Part shown: positions 40,133-54,139 of the stretch, in pieces
Numbering within the stretch: position 1 is the first letter of the stretch
How the letters are laid out: each line of letters opens with the position of its first letter
Assembly (NCBI GenBank): GCA_946807835.1
Contig: OX327699.1
Coordinates: 19,146,014 to 19,210,013 of the forward strand
DNA from: Ailanthus altissimus
Taxonomy: Eukaryota > Streptophyta > Magnoliopsida > Sapindales > Simaroubaceae
Length of the DNA: 64,000 bases
Reading direction: 5' to 3'
Program-made: the position numbers and the translations under genes
The notes under the pieces: generated by a model
Database searches by the model: none
Seen by the model: the letters and a program-made list of their open reading frames with translations, nothing else
What the model was told of the DNA's origin: nothing

Positions 40133-41489
40133 TGATGAAAGATGGATCCAGATGTTGCTTTTTGCTGAAGCAAGACCCAGCAATTTTGATATTAATTTCC
40201 TCAAAGGAAGAAAGCTATTCTATAACTTAAATTTAGATACGAATCATTATAATTTATTACAACAAAGACCAAACAATTTCCTTTACATTAGAGACAAATC
40301 ACAAGTGCCATCCGAGGTGGGTACTACGATGCACGTCCAACATTAGCCCAACTTCCAAACGTGGCCGTAGTTTCTTTGGACGGTAAATTACAGAGTATAC
40401 AAACGAAGGTCTCTATACGTGAAATAAGAAAAGCGAAAAAAGAAATGAAAAAAAATTGGAAATCCCTAGATCAGATTATTTTCCTAAAAAAATGTGACTT
40501 GCTAAACAACAATACCAACCCAGAAAGTGGTGTGTGTTGCTGTTGTAGCTGTAGAGAAAGAAATACGAAATTTTGACCCATTGACTCGGTAAGCGAACCT
40601 ATAACGTCTTGGCCGACCTCAGGTGTGAGGTGACCTAGCATCGTTACGGTATCTTCAATGGTGGGCTGTGGCATACGATACCGTGGTATTGAAGGTCCGA
40701 TGATGTTGTGGTGTGGGGAGAGAGGGTGAGGCAGTGGTGGCTAGAAGATTTCGGGAATCGGAGTTGTTTCTTCTTTTAGTTCTTTCTGGCTAAGAAGATG
40801 AACAGGTCAAATTAAGATCCCGACGCACTTCGAAGTTATTTTAGAGGATTCAAATTCAAAGGGATCTGTAAATAATAAAATAGAATTGTTTTAATTGAGA
40901 GAGTGTGTTTTGATTTAGAAATAAAAGGTTTTTGAAGGAAGTGGCCTACGGTGTAATTCGAGTGGTGGTGGAGGACTAATCCAATTTGAATAAATTTTAG
41001 AGACAAGCGATGGGGGAGATTTTTTTATTTTTGTCCAAAACTTTTTAAAAAATAAAAAAAAAATTGAGTGAAACAATCTTTATACTTTCAGTATTTTACT
41101 AAAAAGAAATAATAATAAAAAAAGTCTCGACTGAATACATAAAAACCCTATTAAAATATGACTAAATCTAATTAAAATCTACATTTTATTAAAATTTCTT
41201 TGAGAGCATGACAGAAGCAAGGGAAATCAGGCGACGGAATTTTTACTATTTTACCCTCTTTTGTTCTCATTTTATTTAATTTGTTGATCTCCAATTCAGA
41301 TTAAGAATGTCTTTTTAAAATATAGTTAATATAAGTTCTTGTTTATATTATAACAAATATAAAACCCCAACTTAATGTTAGCAAAATTTGTTATGTTTTC
41401 GGTATTTCCCTTGTTAACTTTTACTCTTTTATTTTTATTTTGATATCGCTTGATTGAGATAGATATTTTTAATTAAAAAAAATAAAATT
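40133..41489. other. Intergenic: 5' flank of P450 copy A
   Basis: AT-rich upstream region with no recognisable gene. Frames at 40152-40346, 40361-40576 and 40471-40674 show no family features. Confidence 0.5.
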
Positions 41490-41703
41490 AAGGTTAAAAG
41501 TAGATTTTTTGTTATAAATAAAAAAGTGAGAACTAAAAATATCTTTAAATACTAATTTTTTTTATAAAAATATTATAAAAATTATGAAAATATTGAAAGT
41601 GAGTAAATTACAAATGAGACTGTACACATATTTATATGAGAGTGAGAAGGTAAAATTTATTAAAATGTCTCTTCCCACTGCCTGTTATAACCACCTTACA
41701 ACA
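41490..41703 (-). repeat. 3' LTR remnant of the composite copia
   Basis: Matches 52160-52349 collinearly (ATATCTTTAAATA...ATTATGAAAATATT...CCTTACAACA). Similarity fades left of about 41490, so this LTR is truncated or diverged. Confidence 0.6.
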
Positions 41704-41799
41704 CTCTCTCTTTAATTCTACTATTTTAGTTGCAGTTTACTAAAAAATATTCAGTAGAACAAAAATTAAGTAAAAATAAATACAACTTTATAATGTACC

Positions 41800-44700
41800 G
41801 TGATAAGGAACGTGCTTCAAAACTGCATCGTTAAAAACTTTGCCAATAAAAGTAAAACTCAATGGAATCAAACTTGGTCAAAGGAAAAAAATATAGAGTG
41901 CACGTTTGTATTTGATGTGATTCTTCTTCTAGAAGAATGTGCTCTTTTGATTAAATGCTACAACTCAGAGTAACATTCATTAATTTGACAATTTATTCAG
42001 TTGTTGCATACCAATTTTGTGAACTAATTTCTTAAAAGTTAATTGGCAGAGATTTGGTGAATAGATCAGCAAAATTGTCAATGGAGCATATTTGTTTAGC
42101 ATCAATCTTCCTACTTTACTGCAACTCACAAGTGTAAAAGAATTTCAAGGAAATATGTTTAGTTCTATCTTCTTTGATGTATCCGCCTTTAACTTAAGCA
42201 AATCAAGTAGCATTATCTTCATATTTATCGTTGGAAGATCTGTTGTAGAAAATAGGCTGCATGTTCTAATGTGATGAATAATAGATTCAACTATATGCAT
42301 TTTTTTGCTTGCTTCATGTAGTGCAAGAATCTAAAAGTGATTTGAAAAGGTAGTAACAAAAGTTTGCTTTGTGAATTGCCATAAGATTGCTGTATTATTG
42401 TAAATAAAAATATATCCTGTTTGCAAGTAGCTTTATGAGGATCAGATAATTACCCAGCATCTGCATAACCAACTAGACCTGAATTTTTTAATATGTTCAC
42501 TAGAATAAAATAGTCTCAAATTTATCGTTGGTAATATAATATATGTTTGATATTATTTCAATGACATTGAGTTGGTGCAAAGATGAATCTTGTTAATAAG
42601 TTTACTGCAAAAGTTATGTCCAGTCTGATGTATTAAACTAGATATAATAATGCATAATTGCATTAAAATATGGTACTTCTAGACCAAGTATTTTCTCATA
42701 ATCTTCTTTTGGACAAAATTGATCTTTTTGGGGATCAAGAAACTGAACAACTATAAGGGTACTTAATAGATAAGCTTTATTCATACAGAATATTTTTAAA
42801 ATCTTTTCAATATAAGTAAATTGATAGATAAATGTCATACACATATACAGCCATAATGGCAAACTCAGATTCTCTTATTCTTATAGATATACATAGACAT
42901 ATTGGGTTATTAATATATTATTCTTTTATCAAATATTCGCTTAGGCAGTTGTATCACATGCGATCAGATTATTTTAATCCATACAAAGATCTTTGTAGCT
43001 TAATTGAACATAAATTGCGATTACATGCTTCAAACATGTTGAATCTTTTAGAGATTTTTATGTAAATATCTATGTCAAGTGATCCATACAAACAAGCTGT
43101 CATAACATCTATAAGACGCATATCAAACTTTTTTAAAACTGCCAAACGTATCAAAAATTGAAATGTAATTTTATCTATCATGGAGGAATAAATTTTATCA
43201 AAATCAATACCAAGTCTTTGAGAGAAACCTTTAGCAACGTTTTTACTTTGTATCTGATGATTTCGTTATGTTTGTTTCATTTTTGTACAAAAATCTATTT
43301 ATATCCTACAGGTTTGATATCTTCAGGTGTCTAGACTATGGGTATAAAAACTTGACGCTTGGCTAAAGAAGTCAATTCTGCCTGAATTACTTCTTTTCAT
43401 TAGAGTCAGTTATGCCTTTCTCTACATTCATCAATACTTTGTGGCTTAACATCATCATTCATAATTTCAGTAGCTACTGCTAATAAAAACATATGGTCGA
43501 TAATTATTTCATCACGTTTCCACATTTCTCTTATGTGAGCAAAAATTATACTATTTTCTTCATTTTTAAATTCTTGTACCTTTTCTAGAGCTAATGTCAC
43601 TTCTAAGTCTTATGTCTCTTCAGGGACTTGCGTCTTTTCATGAATTATTAAATCTTCTAATGTTAGTGATTTAAAAAATGTGAATTTATTTGTTTGAATA
43701 TCATTTTCAATAGGATCTTGATTTTTCACTTTCTTCTTTTACCAAACAATCTTTTGAACTAAGTACTCTACCACATTTTTAGCGTGCAACAAAAGATTTA
43801 TTTGTTGCTTTTTGATTAGATTGTTCTGTAGGAACAATCACCCATACTGGTGTATTAGCAGCTGGTATTTATGATTTGGTTACTTTTAATGCATCTAAAT
43901 GTATTATGTAATTTATTTATAATTTTTTAAAGATGAAAAGTCTTTTGCATCTCATTTTCATATTGATTTGTGCGAGGATCCAAATAAAACATAGTGGTCA
44001 TTTTTTAAAAAAGTTCATACCTTACTTTACGAGGCAATTTTCTTTTCCCTAATGATAGGAACACTATCTCATTAAAAAGACTGTTCATAAATCATGCGAT
44101 AAATAAATCACCCGTCAAGGGTTCAAGATATCTTATAATTGATAGTAAATTAAAAACAATATAAATTTTTAAGCGACGTTGATGTTCAATCTTAGTGCAT
44201 TGTGAGGATGTTGTATGTACATATACATCACAACCAAAGATATGCAAGTGGGATACATTAGGTTGATGATCAAGTACAAGTTATAATGGAGAATATCGAT
44301 GATATAAAGTGGGTCTAAAATGAATTAATGCTGTAAAATGCAAAAAAATATGACCTTATGCAGAAATTAAAAATTATGTGCACATTAACAAAGTGCATAC
44401 AATTACTTAGAGTCATTTAATTAAGGATTCTACTAATCTATTTAATGTGTGAACATGTAGTATAAAGATATTCTATATCTATTTTTATTGATATACAATA
44501 GTCATCAAATGTTTTAGATGTAAACTCATTGACATTATCTAAATGTATGGTCTTGATAGAGTGCTCTAGAAATTATGCTCTTAATTTAATGATTTGTGCT
44601 AGTAATCTAGTTAATGCAATATTTTGTATAGATAATAAATAAATATATGACCATCATGCAGATGCATCAATTAAAATCATAAAATAATAAAAAGGTCAAC

Positions 44701-45000
44701 TTGGTGGATGAACTAGTCCACAGATATCTCCTTGGATCCTTTATGAAAATGATAGAGATTCTAAACCAATCTTGAAAGAGGGTGGTCTAATTACAAGTTT
44801 ATATTGTAAACAAGCAGTACAAATATTCTCATTAAACAACAGAATCTTCAAGTTTTTTTACCTATGAGAATTTTCAATGATCCTATACATCATTATTGAT
44901 CCTAAATGACCAAGTCGATCATGTTATAGTATAAATATTTTTGGATCACTGTATTTCTGGTTTATTACTGTATAGCTCTCAATTGAATTTATAACTATAT
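41800..45000 (-). pseudogene. Decayed copia pol
   Basis: A minus-strand remnant with many stops. Reading in element order, the GAG-pre-integrase region (HDRLGHLGSIMMYRIIENS) is near 44860-44925. The integrase core follows at about 44470-44770 (GDICGLVHPP, then TIHLDNVNEFTS). The integrase C-terminal part is at about 44150-44290 (SQCTKIERQRRLKIYI). RT appears at about 42969-43190 (RLIDVMTACLYGSLDIDIY, then LQRSLYGLK) and an RNase H piece (SGLVGYADAG) near 42450-42485. It is a different copia lineage from the elements at 20-29 kb and 54-59 kb, judging by these motifs. Confidence 0.8.
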
Positions 45001-45540
45001 AATTGGTTATATGCTATACTAATTAAGCACAAGCACACGTTATCGTATCAAGTAATATAGGATTTAAGTTCAAATATCGTTTCCAAAGAAACTCTGTGAT
45101 CTAATTCTTTCAATCAAGTACTAAAATTATAACTACTTAACTTTTATTTAGAAAAGTTAAATTTTGAAATTCAATTAATTACCCTAGTCCTATTAATTAA
45201 ACTTATTCTAAATAACAAATAAATAAAAAGATTCACCAATTAATAATAATCTGAAGTTTATACTTATCCCCTAATATTTAAATGAATTTATTAATCTCTT
45301 AGTTAATCTCTTAATATAAATTAATTGGTTAGACACTTATATCATCATAAGCATTTGTCGATCATCGAGTGACTATATTACGCATTCTAACAATCACCTA
45401 CAGGTCTATGATAATCAAATTAGAATGTAATTCATTAAGAACATGTCTAAATCACACCATACATGCTATCTAGGTATATGTCTATCTTACATGGAACTCA
45501 TAATTGTTACCCTATGATCATGCATCAAACTATTATAAGT

Positions 45541-45690
45541 TAAACATAGAAATCTCTTTATCAAGTTCATTATGGTTCCTCAATCATTTATAATATTTGT
45601 CAGATATAATGAAACTAAACACATAAATCCATTTATCAAGTTCATTATGATTTCTCAATCATTTATAATACTGGTTAGATATAATGAAAG
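45541..45690. repeat. 75 bp tandem duplication
   Basis: Two adjacent 75 bp units (45541-45615 and 45616-45690), about 85-90% alike as read. Both contain TTTATCAAGTTCATTATG. Non-coding. Confidence 0.85.
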
Positions 45691-46116
45691 CATTAATTTC
45701 ATGATAGAATGAATCAATTATATATATTAAGTTTATAAACTAATAATTAAAAAAAATTCAACTACATATTAGGTTCAAAAGTCTAACCCTAAAAATAAAA
45801 ACTTAAGTCATGGTGAAATAAAGAGTTCTAGAGCTTATCAAGAATAACATCATGAAAATAATAGAAAACTAGAAAGATAAAGAGTTAAAGAGATAAAATT
45901 AATTTTTTTGCAGTCTTCAATCTTCTAGTCTTCTTGATCTTCCAAAAATTACTTTTTCTCTCTATTCTTTCTCTCTCTTCTTCTCTCATCTCTTGATTCT
46001 TTAATTAGGCTTTTTGATCTTTTATTTGTAGGCTTTATCTTTAAATTAGGGTAAAACATCAAATACAAATCAGAATAAGATTATTATTCACGCGCAACTG
46101 TTCATGAGTTACTGTT

Positions 46117-49100
46117 TGTTGGAAATGTTGCTTACGTGCCATTCCATTTAAGTATAAATTTTATTTAATATTTATATAATGTACATTTTTATAAATCGTT
46201 ATTTAATATATGGTATTAGTCTTGTTCTTTTTCAGATATTTTAGATTTAAAAGTAGTTTAGATTAGTATAATTAATATATGTATAATTTAGAACCTTGCA
46301 TGAATTAAGACAAAGACCCGAAAATATTTATAATAGTAATATAGTTGTAAGAAGTTACAAATGGTGTTAAGAAATGTCACTATATAGTATATTCTTAAAA
46401 TTGGTTCATAGTTATAGATTTACCGATATGAGTCAATTAGTAAAACTAAAAAGATTGATGTTTGTCTATATCTGAAATGTTCAAATGGTTAGTTTTAATA
46501 AACTCATAAGCTTAGTCGAAGCTTGTATAAGTATGCAGATGTTAAGTAAAGACATAACACTGAATAGACTCACGAAGATATCTAATAAACATTTCACAAA
46601 GCCATCAATGGATGGACTTTTCGAGTTGAGTAGTATTTATAGTCCTTAAACCTAAGTGCCACGGTAGTATTATGAGTGATTCACCATACTTAGATTTTAT
46701 ACACGTTAGAGACCTTTTATGATTTGACTTCTGGGTGTTGTTGGGTATAGCTCAATGCTCATAAAAGTCGGTGTGCGTAGATATGAGATTTGTCAGCTCA
46801 TATGGTTGGGCCTTATTGTTGTGTAATATGGTGTGTGATGTGTATAATTTCAAAAATTAAATACGCAACAGAAGTATTCATACATATTAAACAATATGTA
46901 ACATATTCAAGCATGTTTGATCATTCAAGTACATATATATATCTCATTTATATATTTCATGCATGATATAAAATGAATAACAAATAAATAACCTACCCGG
47001 ATATGAAGGTAGCTTTACAAATCTTCAAGAACTCCAAGCTTCAATTTTGTTGAGCTCACCTTGAAGTGTTCCCTTGCACAATTCTAGTTCACAACTAAAT
47101 CCGGTGGGATTGTGAAGCTAGAATGGCAGCCTTGAATTTCCAGCAAATGATTGTTTTAACACTTAAAACAATTTGTCCTTATGATTACTACCAAGAGATG
47201 AGAAGAATTGGGTATTTTCTATAGTTCTTTACAACTCTATATGTTGTAGCTTGGTAAGCCTTTGCATTTTCTCTCAACACTTTAAGAAAAACACTTAGGA
47301 AAAGCTCTCAATTCTCTCTCTTTTCTCCTAGAACGAATTTCACTCTATCTTGCACACATTGAACTCTTTCAATTCTTTCTTAAGTGCAAAGAATGATTTC
47401 TCTTGGTGCTCCACCACCACTTAACCATGTTTGCCATTACAAACATTAATCTATCATATTTTTCACTCACCAATTTGATTCAACCAATTGAATCAATTTC
47501 TAGAGAATAAATGGCATTTAATCAATGTTAAGTGGTTTTACCACTTCCTTAGTGCATCATTTAAGAATTACAAAGTGGTAAACTTTCCTTATTATTAATA
47601 ACAAGTGCATTCTCCATTAGTAAATGGTGTTTGCCACTTATTCCAATTAATAATAATAATTTGATTAATATATAAAATATTAATAATTCAAAACTATTTT
47701 GAATATTTACATTTACCATATATGTATTTACCAAGCAAGGTAAATAGGTAAATACATGGTAAATAATTTATGGAGCAAGATTATGTCACTTGTCAAATTT
47801 CTTATTGGTTAACAACTCTTGTAAACCAATAATGTGTTTTACCTTCAATTTTTGACACGTGAATAATAAAAGGAACCTAGAAACATTTTTCATTTTGCTA
47901 AAAATTGTTGGATTAATTATTCAATCTAATTCGCCGCCCCAGTGCATAACGAGTACACTTCATATTGTGAGACTCTCTAGGTCCATGCCCGATTTGTTAT
48001 ATGAAACTATTTCACACGTCTGTGAACAATGTCCCACACACATGTTACAGATATTACAAAATGGCGCATTAGACCATACAAGTTGAGGTTATAACATGTT
48101 CGTATAATCCTTCCATCATAAATATCCTAGAAGAGCGGAGATATAGATCAACACCGTCAAGTCTCCATGTGCTCAACCATAAACTTATCTCTAGATTTGT
48201 ATTTCAATAAATAATATCCGTAAACACTTTCACGATATTATTTTTCCAAGAAATTCTTGGATGTCTGCTTATGGCCATAAGACTTTCTGAAATACAATCT
48301 TAGAGTTACATGATATTTTGCTCACCCAATTGAGTTGATGGATCCCATATCTGTACACACCGGACTCCATGAGCATCGGACCATACCCAGCGACACCCAG
48401 CGGTCAAACCATGAAAGGTATCTGACATGTGTGGAACCAAAGTATGATGGATCACTCACAAGTCCACCGTGGCACTCAGGTCTAAGGACCACGGATACTA
48501 CTCAACTCAAAAGATCCTCCATTGACGGCTTTATGGGATGTCTATTGGAGATCTTTATGAGTCTGTTCAATATTCAGTCCTTACTGAATACTTGTATCTC
48601 TATACGAGTTTTCACTAAACTCATGGTCTGCTAAGACTAACCATCTGGACTATCTAGATATAGACATACACTGATCTATATATATATATTAAGATCTTCA
48701 CTAGCAGACCCGCATTAGTGAAGGTAGATCAGGAATATTAAATTTAAGAACATATTTGCATAACAACATTTCTTAGCACCATTTGCAACCCATTGCAACT
48801 ATGTCATTATTAATATATTCTTAGGTCTTTGTCCCATTTCAGACAAGGCTCTAACTCTTTAGATTTTACTAACTCTTAGTTCTGATCTAAACTCCTTTAG
48901 ATCAGATCTGAACTCGTTCAGATCATACAATGTCTAAAACGTTACAAGCATCTTACCATATTTATAAATAAAATAATTAGTGATATATTGAAATCATAAA
49001 TGTATAAACATAAAGCAAATATTTATACATAAAAGGGATGGCACGTAAGCACAAATCCCAACACTTATATCTTGATGCTTTGAGAATTGTATTTTAGAAA

Positions 49101-49500
49101 GTCTTTTGGCAAAAAGCATAATCTGAAAAAAAGTTTTTGTTACCTAAAATAATATCATAAAAGAAGTTAATGGATATTATTTTGTTGAAATACAAATCGA
49201 AAGATAATTCTTGGGTCGAGCAGATGGAGACTTAATGATATAGATCTATATCTTTACTCTTCTAGGATGTAAGTGGCAAAAAGATTATACGAATATGATT
49301 AATCTTAACTTATATAGTTATACGCATTATTTTATTTTTATCAATAATATGTGTGTGGGGCAATGTTCATGTGCCTATGAAAATATTTCATAAGACAAAC
49401 ATGTATGAATTTAGAGAGTTTCACAATATAAAGTGTACTCGTTGAGTACTAAGATAGCATTTAAGATCAAAAAGTTTGATTCAAATTTTTTTTTTAAATA
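46117..49500 (+). mobile_element. Plus-oriented copia LTR, split by a later solo LTR
   Basis: From TGTTGGAAATG (46117) to 46816, this reads as the reverse complement of the right part of the LTR at 19947-22198. The match resumes at 49069 without loss and can be followed to about 49500 (CACAATATAAAGTGTACTCGTT near 49424). The far end is not resolved. Whether this is a solo LTR or one end of a lost element cannot be told. Confidence 0.75.
46817..49063 (-). mobile_element. Solo LTR of the copia family, minus strand, nested
   Basis: 2247 bp, close in length and collinear with the LTR at 19947-22198 (2252 bp). It begins TGTTGTGTAA at 46817 and ends AATCCCAACA at 49063. Perfect target duplications CTTAT lie at 46812-46816 and 49064-49068. 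Removing it rejoins the surrounding plus-oriented LTR, so it is the younger insertion. Small frames inside it (for example 48335-48634) are chance frames. Confidence 0.88.
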
Positions 49501-50779
49501 TAGAATATAATTTTATCGTCTCTCAAAAAGTATACATGTCAAATTTAAAGTGTTAAAATTTAATACATGTCATTACATTATAAAACACCAAGATAGTATT
49601 ATATAATTATCCATTATTATTTTAATACTAATAAAATAGTAAAGCATTTATTAATGTTTGTTTCCTTAAATTATTATTTGATATGCTTTATACACGTCAT
49701 TATTTGGACTTTTTCTTTTGTTAATATTAATAAAAAAAATTTAAATAAATGTGAAATGTAACGTTATTGTGCATTTTCGAATAAGTGTACATTTTTAAGT
49801 TTAAAACTAATAAACAATAACTAAGTGGAGATATGTAAGTGTAGAAGGAATAAATAAAAGCAAAAGTTCTTTTTGGCTATTATGATAATCATTTACGAAG
49901 CGTAGAAGAGAATGTACAAAAGGAATCTTTCTTACCTTAGCATGTATTTTAGTCAATTAAAATTGACACAAAAAAAAACACTCTCTTCGTATCATTGGCT
50001 TGAGACAACACTTGTCTTTTATTGCCACATATTCTTCATTCCTGCAAAAGAGATATGCATGTACGAATATGAAGAGAGAGAGAAGGGAATAGAAGTTTTA
50101 GTTTTTATTTTTTTTGAAAACTTATTCACTTGACAGCGAGTGAAAAGAATATTACTCTTCTTATCTTACGAGTTGGAAAGGTTCCAACAAGCTGAATTCA
50201 AGAAAAAAAAAATACACACACACAAGAGTGAAATAGAACAAGCTTAAGAGTTAAGCTTGTACTATCAAAATCCTGCAATAAATTTTAACTACTATTTTAG
50301 AGTCAAATTTTTCATATTTAATTTGGGCTAAAATTATTTTTGAGTTATATTTCAAGTGAGTTATATTTGGATAAAAGAAGACAAAGTCTTTGAAAGCTAC
50401 TTTTATTTAATAAGTATTTTTCATTTGTAATTTATGTATAATTATTGTATATGTTTATGTATGAGATATATATTCTAAATTGACTTGTATAAGATACATA
50501 TTCTAAATTAACTTGTATGAGATACATGTAATTAATTGAATATATAGAGTGTAATATGTAACATATTAGATATCGGGATAATATATTACAAAAATTTACA
50601 TTTCTTGTCCATTCATATAAAAAGTTGCATCTTTTCATTAGTATTACAAAAAAATACATTTCATTCAAAAATCTAACATAAATATATTTAAAATTTAATG
50701 ATCAGTATTCCCTTTTTTTATCTCTAAGAAAATTAAAGACATTTACATGAGTAAGATCTGAAGGATCTGAGTTATCAAT
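49501..50779. other. Unclassified AT-rich sequence inside the nested TE block
   Basis: No gene is recognised. It may include the far end of the plus-oriented LTR and the protease segment of the composite copia. A small frame at 50432-50668 did not give a convincing match. Confidence 0.4.
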
Positions 50780-51665
50780 AAGATCTGTATCTACATTTTT
50801 TCCCTTTGTCCTGATAGATGTGTCCTAAAGTTCGAATAGATATTTTGAAGTACGACATGTATGTGACCAATGTTCTTTTGCACCACATTAATAGCAAAGT
50901 ATTTTCATAATACTTAGGGTGTTTATTCTCTACACCATTATCTTTATTTTGGTGTTTTTGTCCTATTTTAGTATTCATACGTTCTTGGCACTTACGACCA
51001 TCATAAGGGCAATATTTCGCCCTCTTCCATGACCATAACTACATCTAGTTTTGTTATGAGTATTTACATTCACTTTTGAAAATGAAAGAAAACTAGTTGG
51101 GCGTGATTTGTGATTTTTTAATAAAAACTCATTATTTTGTTCAACAAGTAGAAGACATGAAATTAATTAATAGTATTTTTTTTAAATTACCCTTCACGAT
51201 ACTGTTGCAACAAAACAACATTAAAAGCATGAAAAATAAAGAAAACATATCATGTTCTGTAATTTTCTTACCATATAAGTTCATATGTGAACTGATTTTA
51301 AATTAAACAAAATTGTATTCAGCAATAATTTTAAAGTCTTGTAATTACAGATTCTTCCACTCATATTTTACTTTTAGAAGGATCATATTTTTTTTTATGA
51401 TTATATCTTTCTTTTAAATTTTTTTAGAGAATTTGTAGGTCTCATACTGTCAAATATTGAGCTTTGAAACTCTTGTATAAATAATGACAGGGAAAAATCA
51501 TAACTTTTGACTTGTCCTGCAAGGAAACATTATTTTCTTTTTTGATTATCTTTTCTCATAGTCTTGGAGGTGCATCTTGCCATTTAGTATCCATAATAGA
51601 TAATTTGTTTTCCAAAGACATCAAGAGTAGAGATTTGAAAATTTGTAAAAGATATTTTTTAAAGG
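50780..51665 (-). pseudogene. Decayed copia gag (UBN2-type)
   Basis: The minus-strand reading shows a gag N-terminus resembling FQISTLDVFGK near 51615-51650. It continues with DKSKVMIFPCHYLYKSFKAQYLTV near 51435-51515 and NLKERYNH near 51400. A zinc-knuckle region is degenerate, and the tail reads TLGHIYQDKGKKCRY (50790-50840). Stops interrupt it. Its position upstream of the pol at 41.8-45.0 kb on the same strand suggests they belong to one element. Confidence 0.68.
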
Positions 51666-52159
51666 CTTGAACATAAAGAATGGAATTAAAATTAGTATGA
51701 TGAAATATAAATATTATTAAAAGAATATATAATATAAAACATAAATATCAAAAATAATTTTAGAAGACATTGCCTTTCATATACATAAAATAATCATAAT
51801 TAAGAGGCATAACCTTCCATATATTAGTAGTATTTATAAAACAGCCTTCCATTTAATGATAACAATAAGGAGACATGACCTTCCTTAAAATAATAATAAT
51901 CAGTAGGCATGAATCAAATTATAAAATTTTAAATTCTACTTTAAAATTATAATAAAGAATATTTGTCATTATTTTTAATGTGAAAGATCTAAACAAATGA
52001 CAATAATAAAGCATACTCATAAAGATTATAATTTGTAATGATATAAATATATTACAAATAATAATTGACTATAAATAAGTACGTAAATATAAAGAATTTA
52101 AAATAAAATAAGTTAAAATTTTAATATAAAAATTAAAAATTAATCTTATTTAAAAATCG

Positions 52160-52349
52160 TATTGATAACATTTTATAAATAAAAAATAAGAACTAAGAAT
52201 ATCTTTAAATATTAAAAAATTTATAAAAAGAATTATAAAAATTATGAAAATATTAAAAGTAAATAAATTATAAATAAAACCGGTTACGTATTTGTAGACA
52301 AGTGATGGGATGAAATTCACCAAAATATCCATCTCCCAGCCTTACAACA
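52160..52349 (-). repeat. 5' LTR remnant of the composite copia
   Basis: Collinear with 41490-41703. The region 51666-52160 is AT-rich and probably the rest of this LTR plus leader. No primer-binding site could be recognised there. Confidence 0.55.
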
Positions 52350-52930
52350 CTTTTCAAATAAAACACAAATTCGTACAAACATTAACCGCAGTGTATAAAT
52401 TTTATTGCAAGACATTAACTAGCTGCAAAGCCGAGCAGAGGTTTACATATTTGCCCTGGTTAAGCTGAATTTTTCACGACAGGCAAAATCGATCGAAGCA
52501 AGTAAGGTTTGGGAAAGAAAAAAAAAAAAATATTGAAGCAGGTAGGATAAATAAAAAATTTCGGATTAAAATACCTGTGGATTCCAATTTGATTTGTTAC
52601 GCTAGATTAATTATGTAAATTAATTTGAATTATTTTCATTTGCAGCAGGTCATGTCGTCCTCTCAGCAGTAGGCAGCAGTAGTTTAATTTCCTAAAGATG
52701 TTAAAAAACAGATTCATCCACAAAAAAGGGTCATAATTTCAAGCATGGCGATTAGAAACGTTGAGCAGGTGAATTCAGTTATTTTATACCAAATACTATT
52801 GCAATACTCGACATGTATTGTAACAATCATAAAGTTCATAAAATTTCAAGCACATACTTGCTTAACGTTAAAGAGGCATTGTAATAACCCGAGTATTACA
52901 TTATGTAGCTCTTCCACACGGGTCGAGAAA
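52350..52930. other. Intergenic: 3' flank of P450 copy B
   Basis: AT-rich. It holds the presumed 3' UTR of copy B. Nothing else is recognised. Confidence 0.5.
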
Positions 52931-54139
52931 CTAGATCGGCTCAATTTTCGAAAGAAGGGTAACCATGGGCGGACGCGGGTGGCATTTAGCTTTCAATGGC
53001 TGGGCCTTGGGCATGGTGATAGCCATCCCTTCCGTCATATCAACCATATCATGACCAACCCTCTCCCATTCAAAGCACTGGATCAATGATCCTAATGCCA
53101 ACCCAACCATTCTCAAGGCCAATCCTTCTCCAGGACAGCCTCTTCTCCCTGACCCAAATGGCATCAATTTGAACCCATCTCGAGCCCCATCAAGACCCTC
53201 AAATCTCTCTGGCTTAAACTCTCTTGGATCCGCCCAAATCTTAGGATCATTTTGTATGCTCCACATGTTTACCAATAATGTTGTGGCACGTGGAACATGG
53301 TAACCTTCCACCGTGCACTCATCTGATGATTCGTGGGGTACAAGCATTGGAACCGTTGGGTACATTCGCAGTGTCTCATTTAGGATGCAACGTAAGTATG
53401 GAAGCTGGCCCATATCCGATTCTTCAATCAGACGATCATGTCCCACGCGGTTGTCGATCTCCTTTTGAGCCTTCTTCAGGACTTCCGGGTAATTAAGCAA
53501 AAGCGAAAGTGCCCACTCCATGGTACTTGTTGAAGTCTCTGTCCCTGCTGCTATTAGAACCTGTACGGAATTATATGAATTCACATTGGCTTCAATTATA
53601 ACAGCCACGAAAAATTAGCAAAGAATGTTTGCATCATTAAGATATATAATGAACGTAAAGAGTAAAATGAAAATAATAATAAAAGAGAGAGACATGGATC
53701 TTACAAGCATGAGGCTTTTGATGTTCTCGTCGTTGTAGTATTCAGGATCCGCTTCTTGCAGCGCCAGCAAAACCTCAATTAGGGTCTTCGTCTTTTCACC
53801 TGAACAATCACTTGTTCTTCTGTTCCTATGTTCTTCTATCAAACCCTGCATGAACTCATCTCTTTCTTTTTGACAATCAATAATTTTTTTTTCTAGCTTC
53901 CTGGATTTAATCCACGGCAAAAAGTCACCTATATTTGTGTGGGTACTGAGCTTAAAAGTCTCCAAAATGATCTCCTTAAACCTCTTCGCTTCGGCAAAAT
54001 CTGCCACGTTTTCACCGTAATATCTCTTTCCAGCTATCATCCTCATCATGACATTCAATGTCAGCTCATTAAACGCCGTCCTCAAGTCAACGGATTGATT
54101 TTGGATGTACAAGAGACGGCGGATCAATGATCTTACCTC

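Larger units (their letters stand above)
41490..52349 (-). mobile_element. Composite old copia element with nested LTR insertions
   Basis: Similar LTR-like segments lie at both ends (41490-41703 and 52160-52349), each ending TTACAACA on the plus strand, so on the minus strand the LTR begins TGTTGTAAG. A purine tract (41704-41714) follows the left copy. Copia pol is readable on the minus strand at about 41.8-45.0 kb and gag at about 50.8-51.66 kb, as expected for one element on that strand. The interior between them was split by LTRs of another family at 46.1-49.5 kb. No target duplication was found, because the outer LTR ends are not resolved. Confidence 0.62.

Noticed and set aside
45005..45130. 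Stretch resembling a conserved plant repeat (tandem of CGTATCAAGTAATATAGG-like text)
   Set aside because: It seemed familiar from other plant repeats, but I could not define ends or assign a family from the sequence alone.
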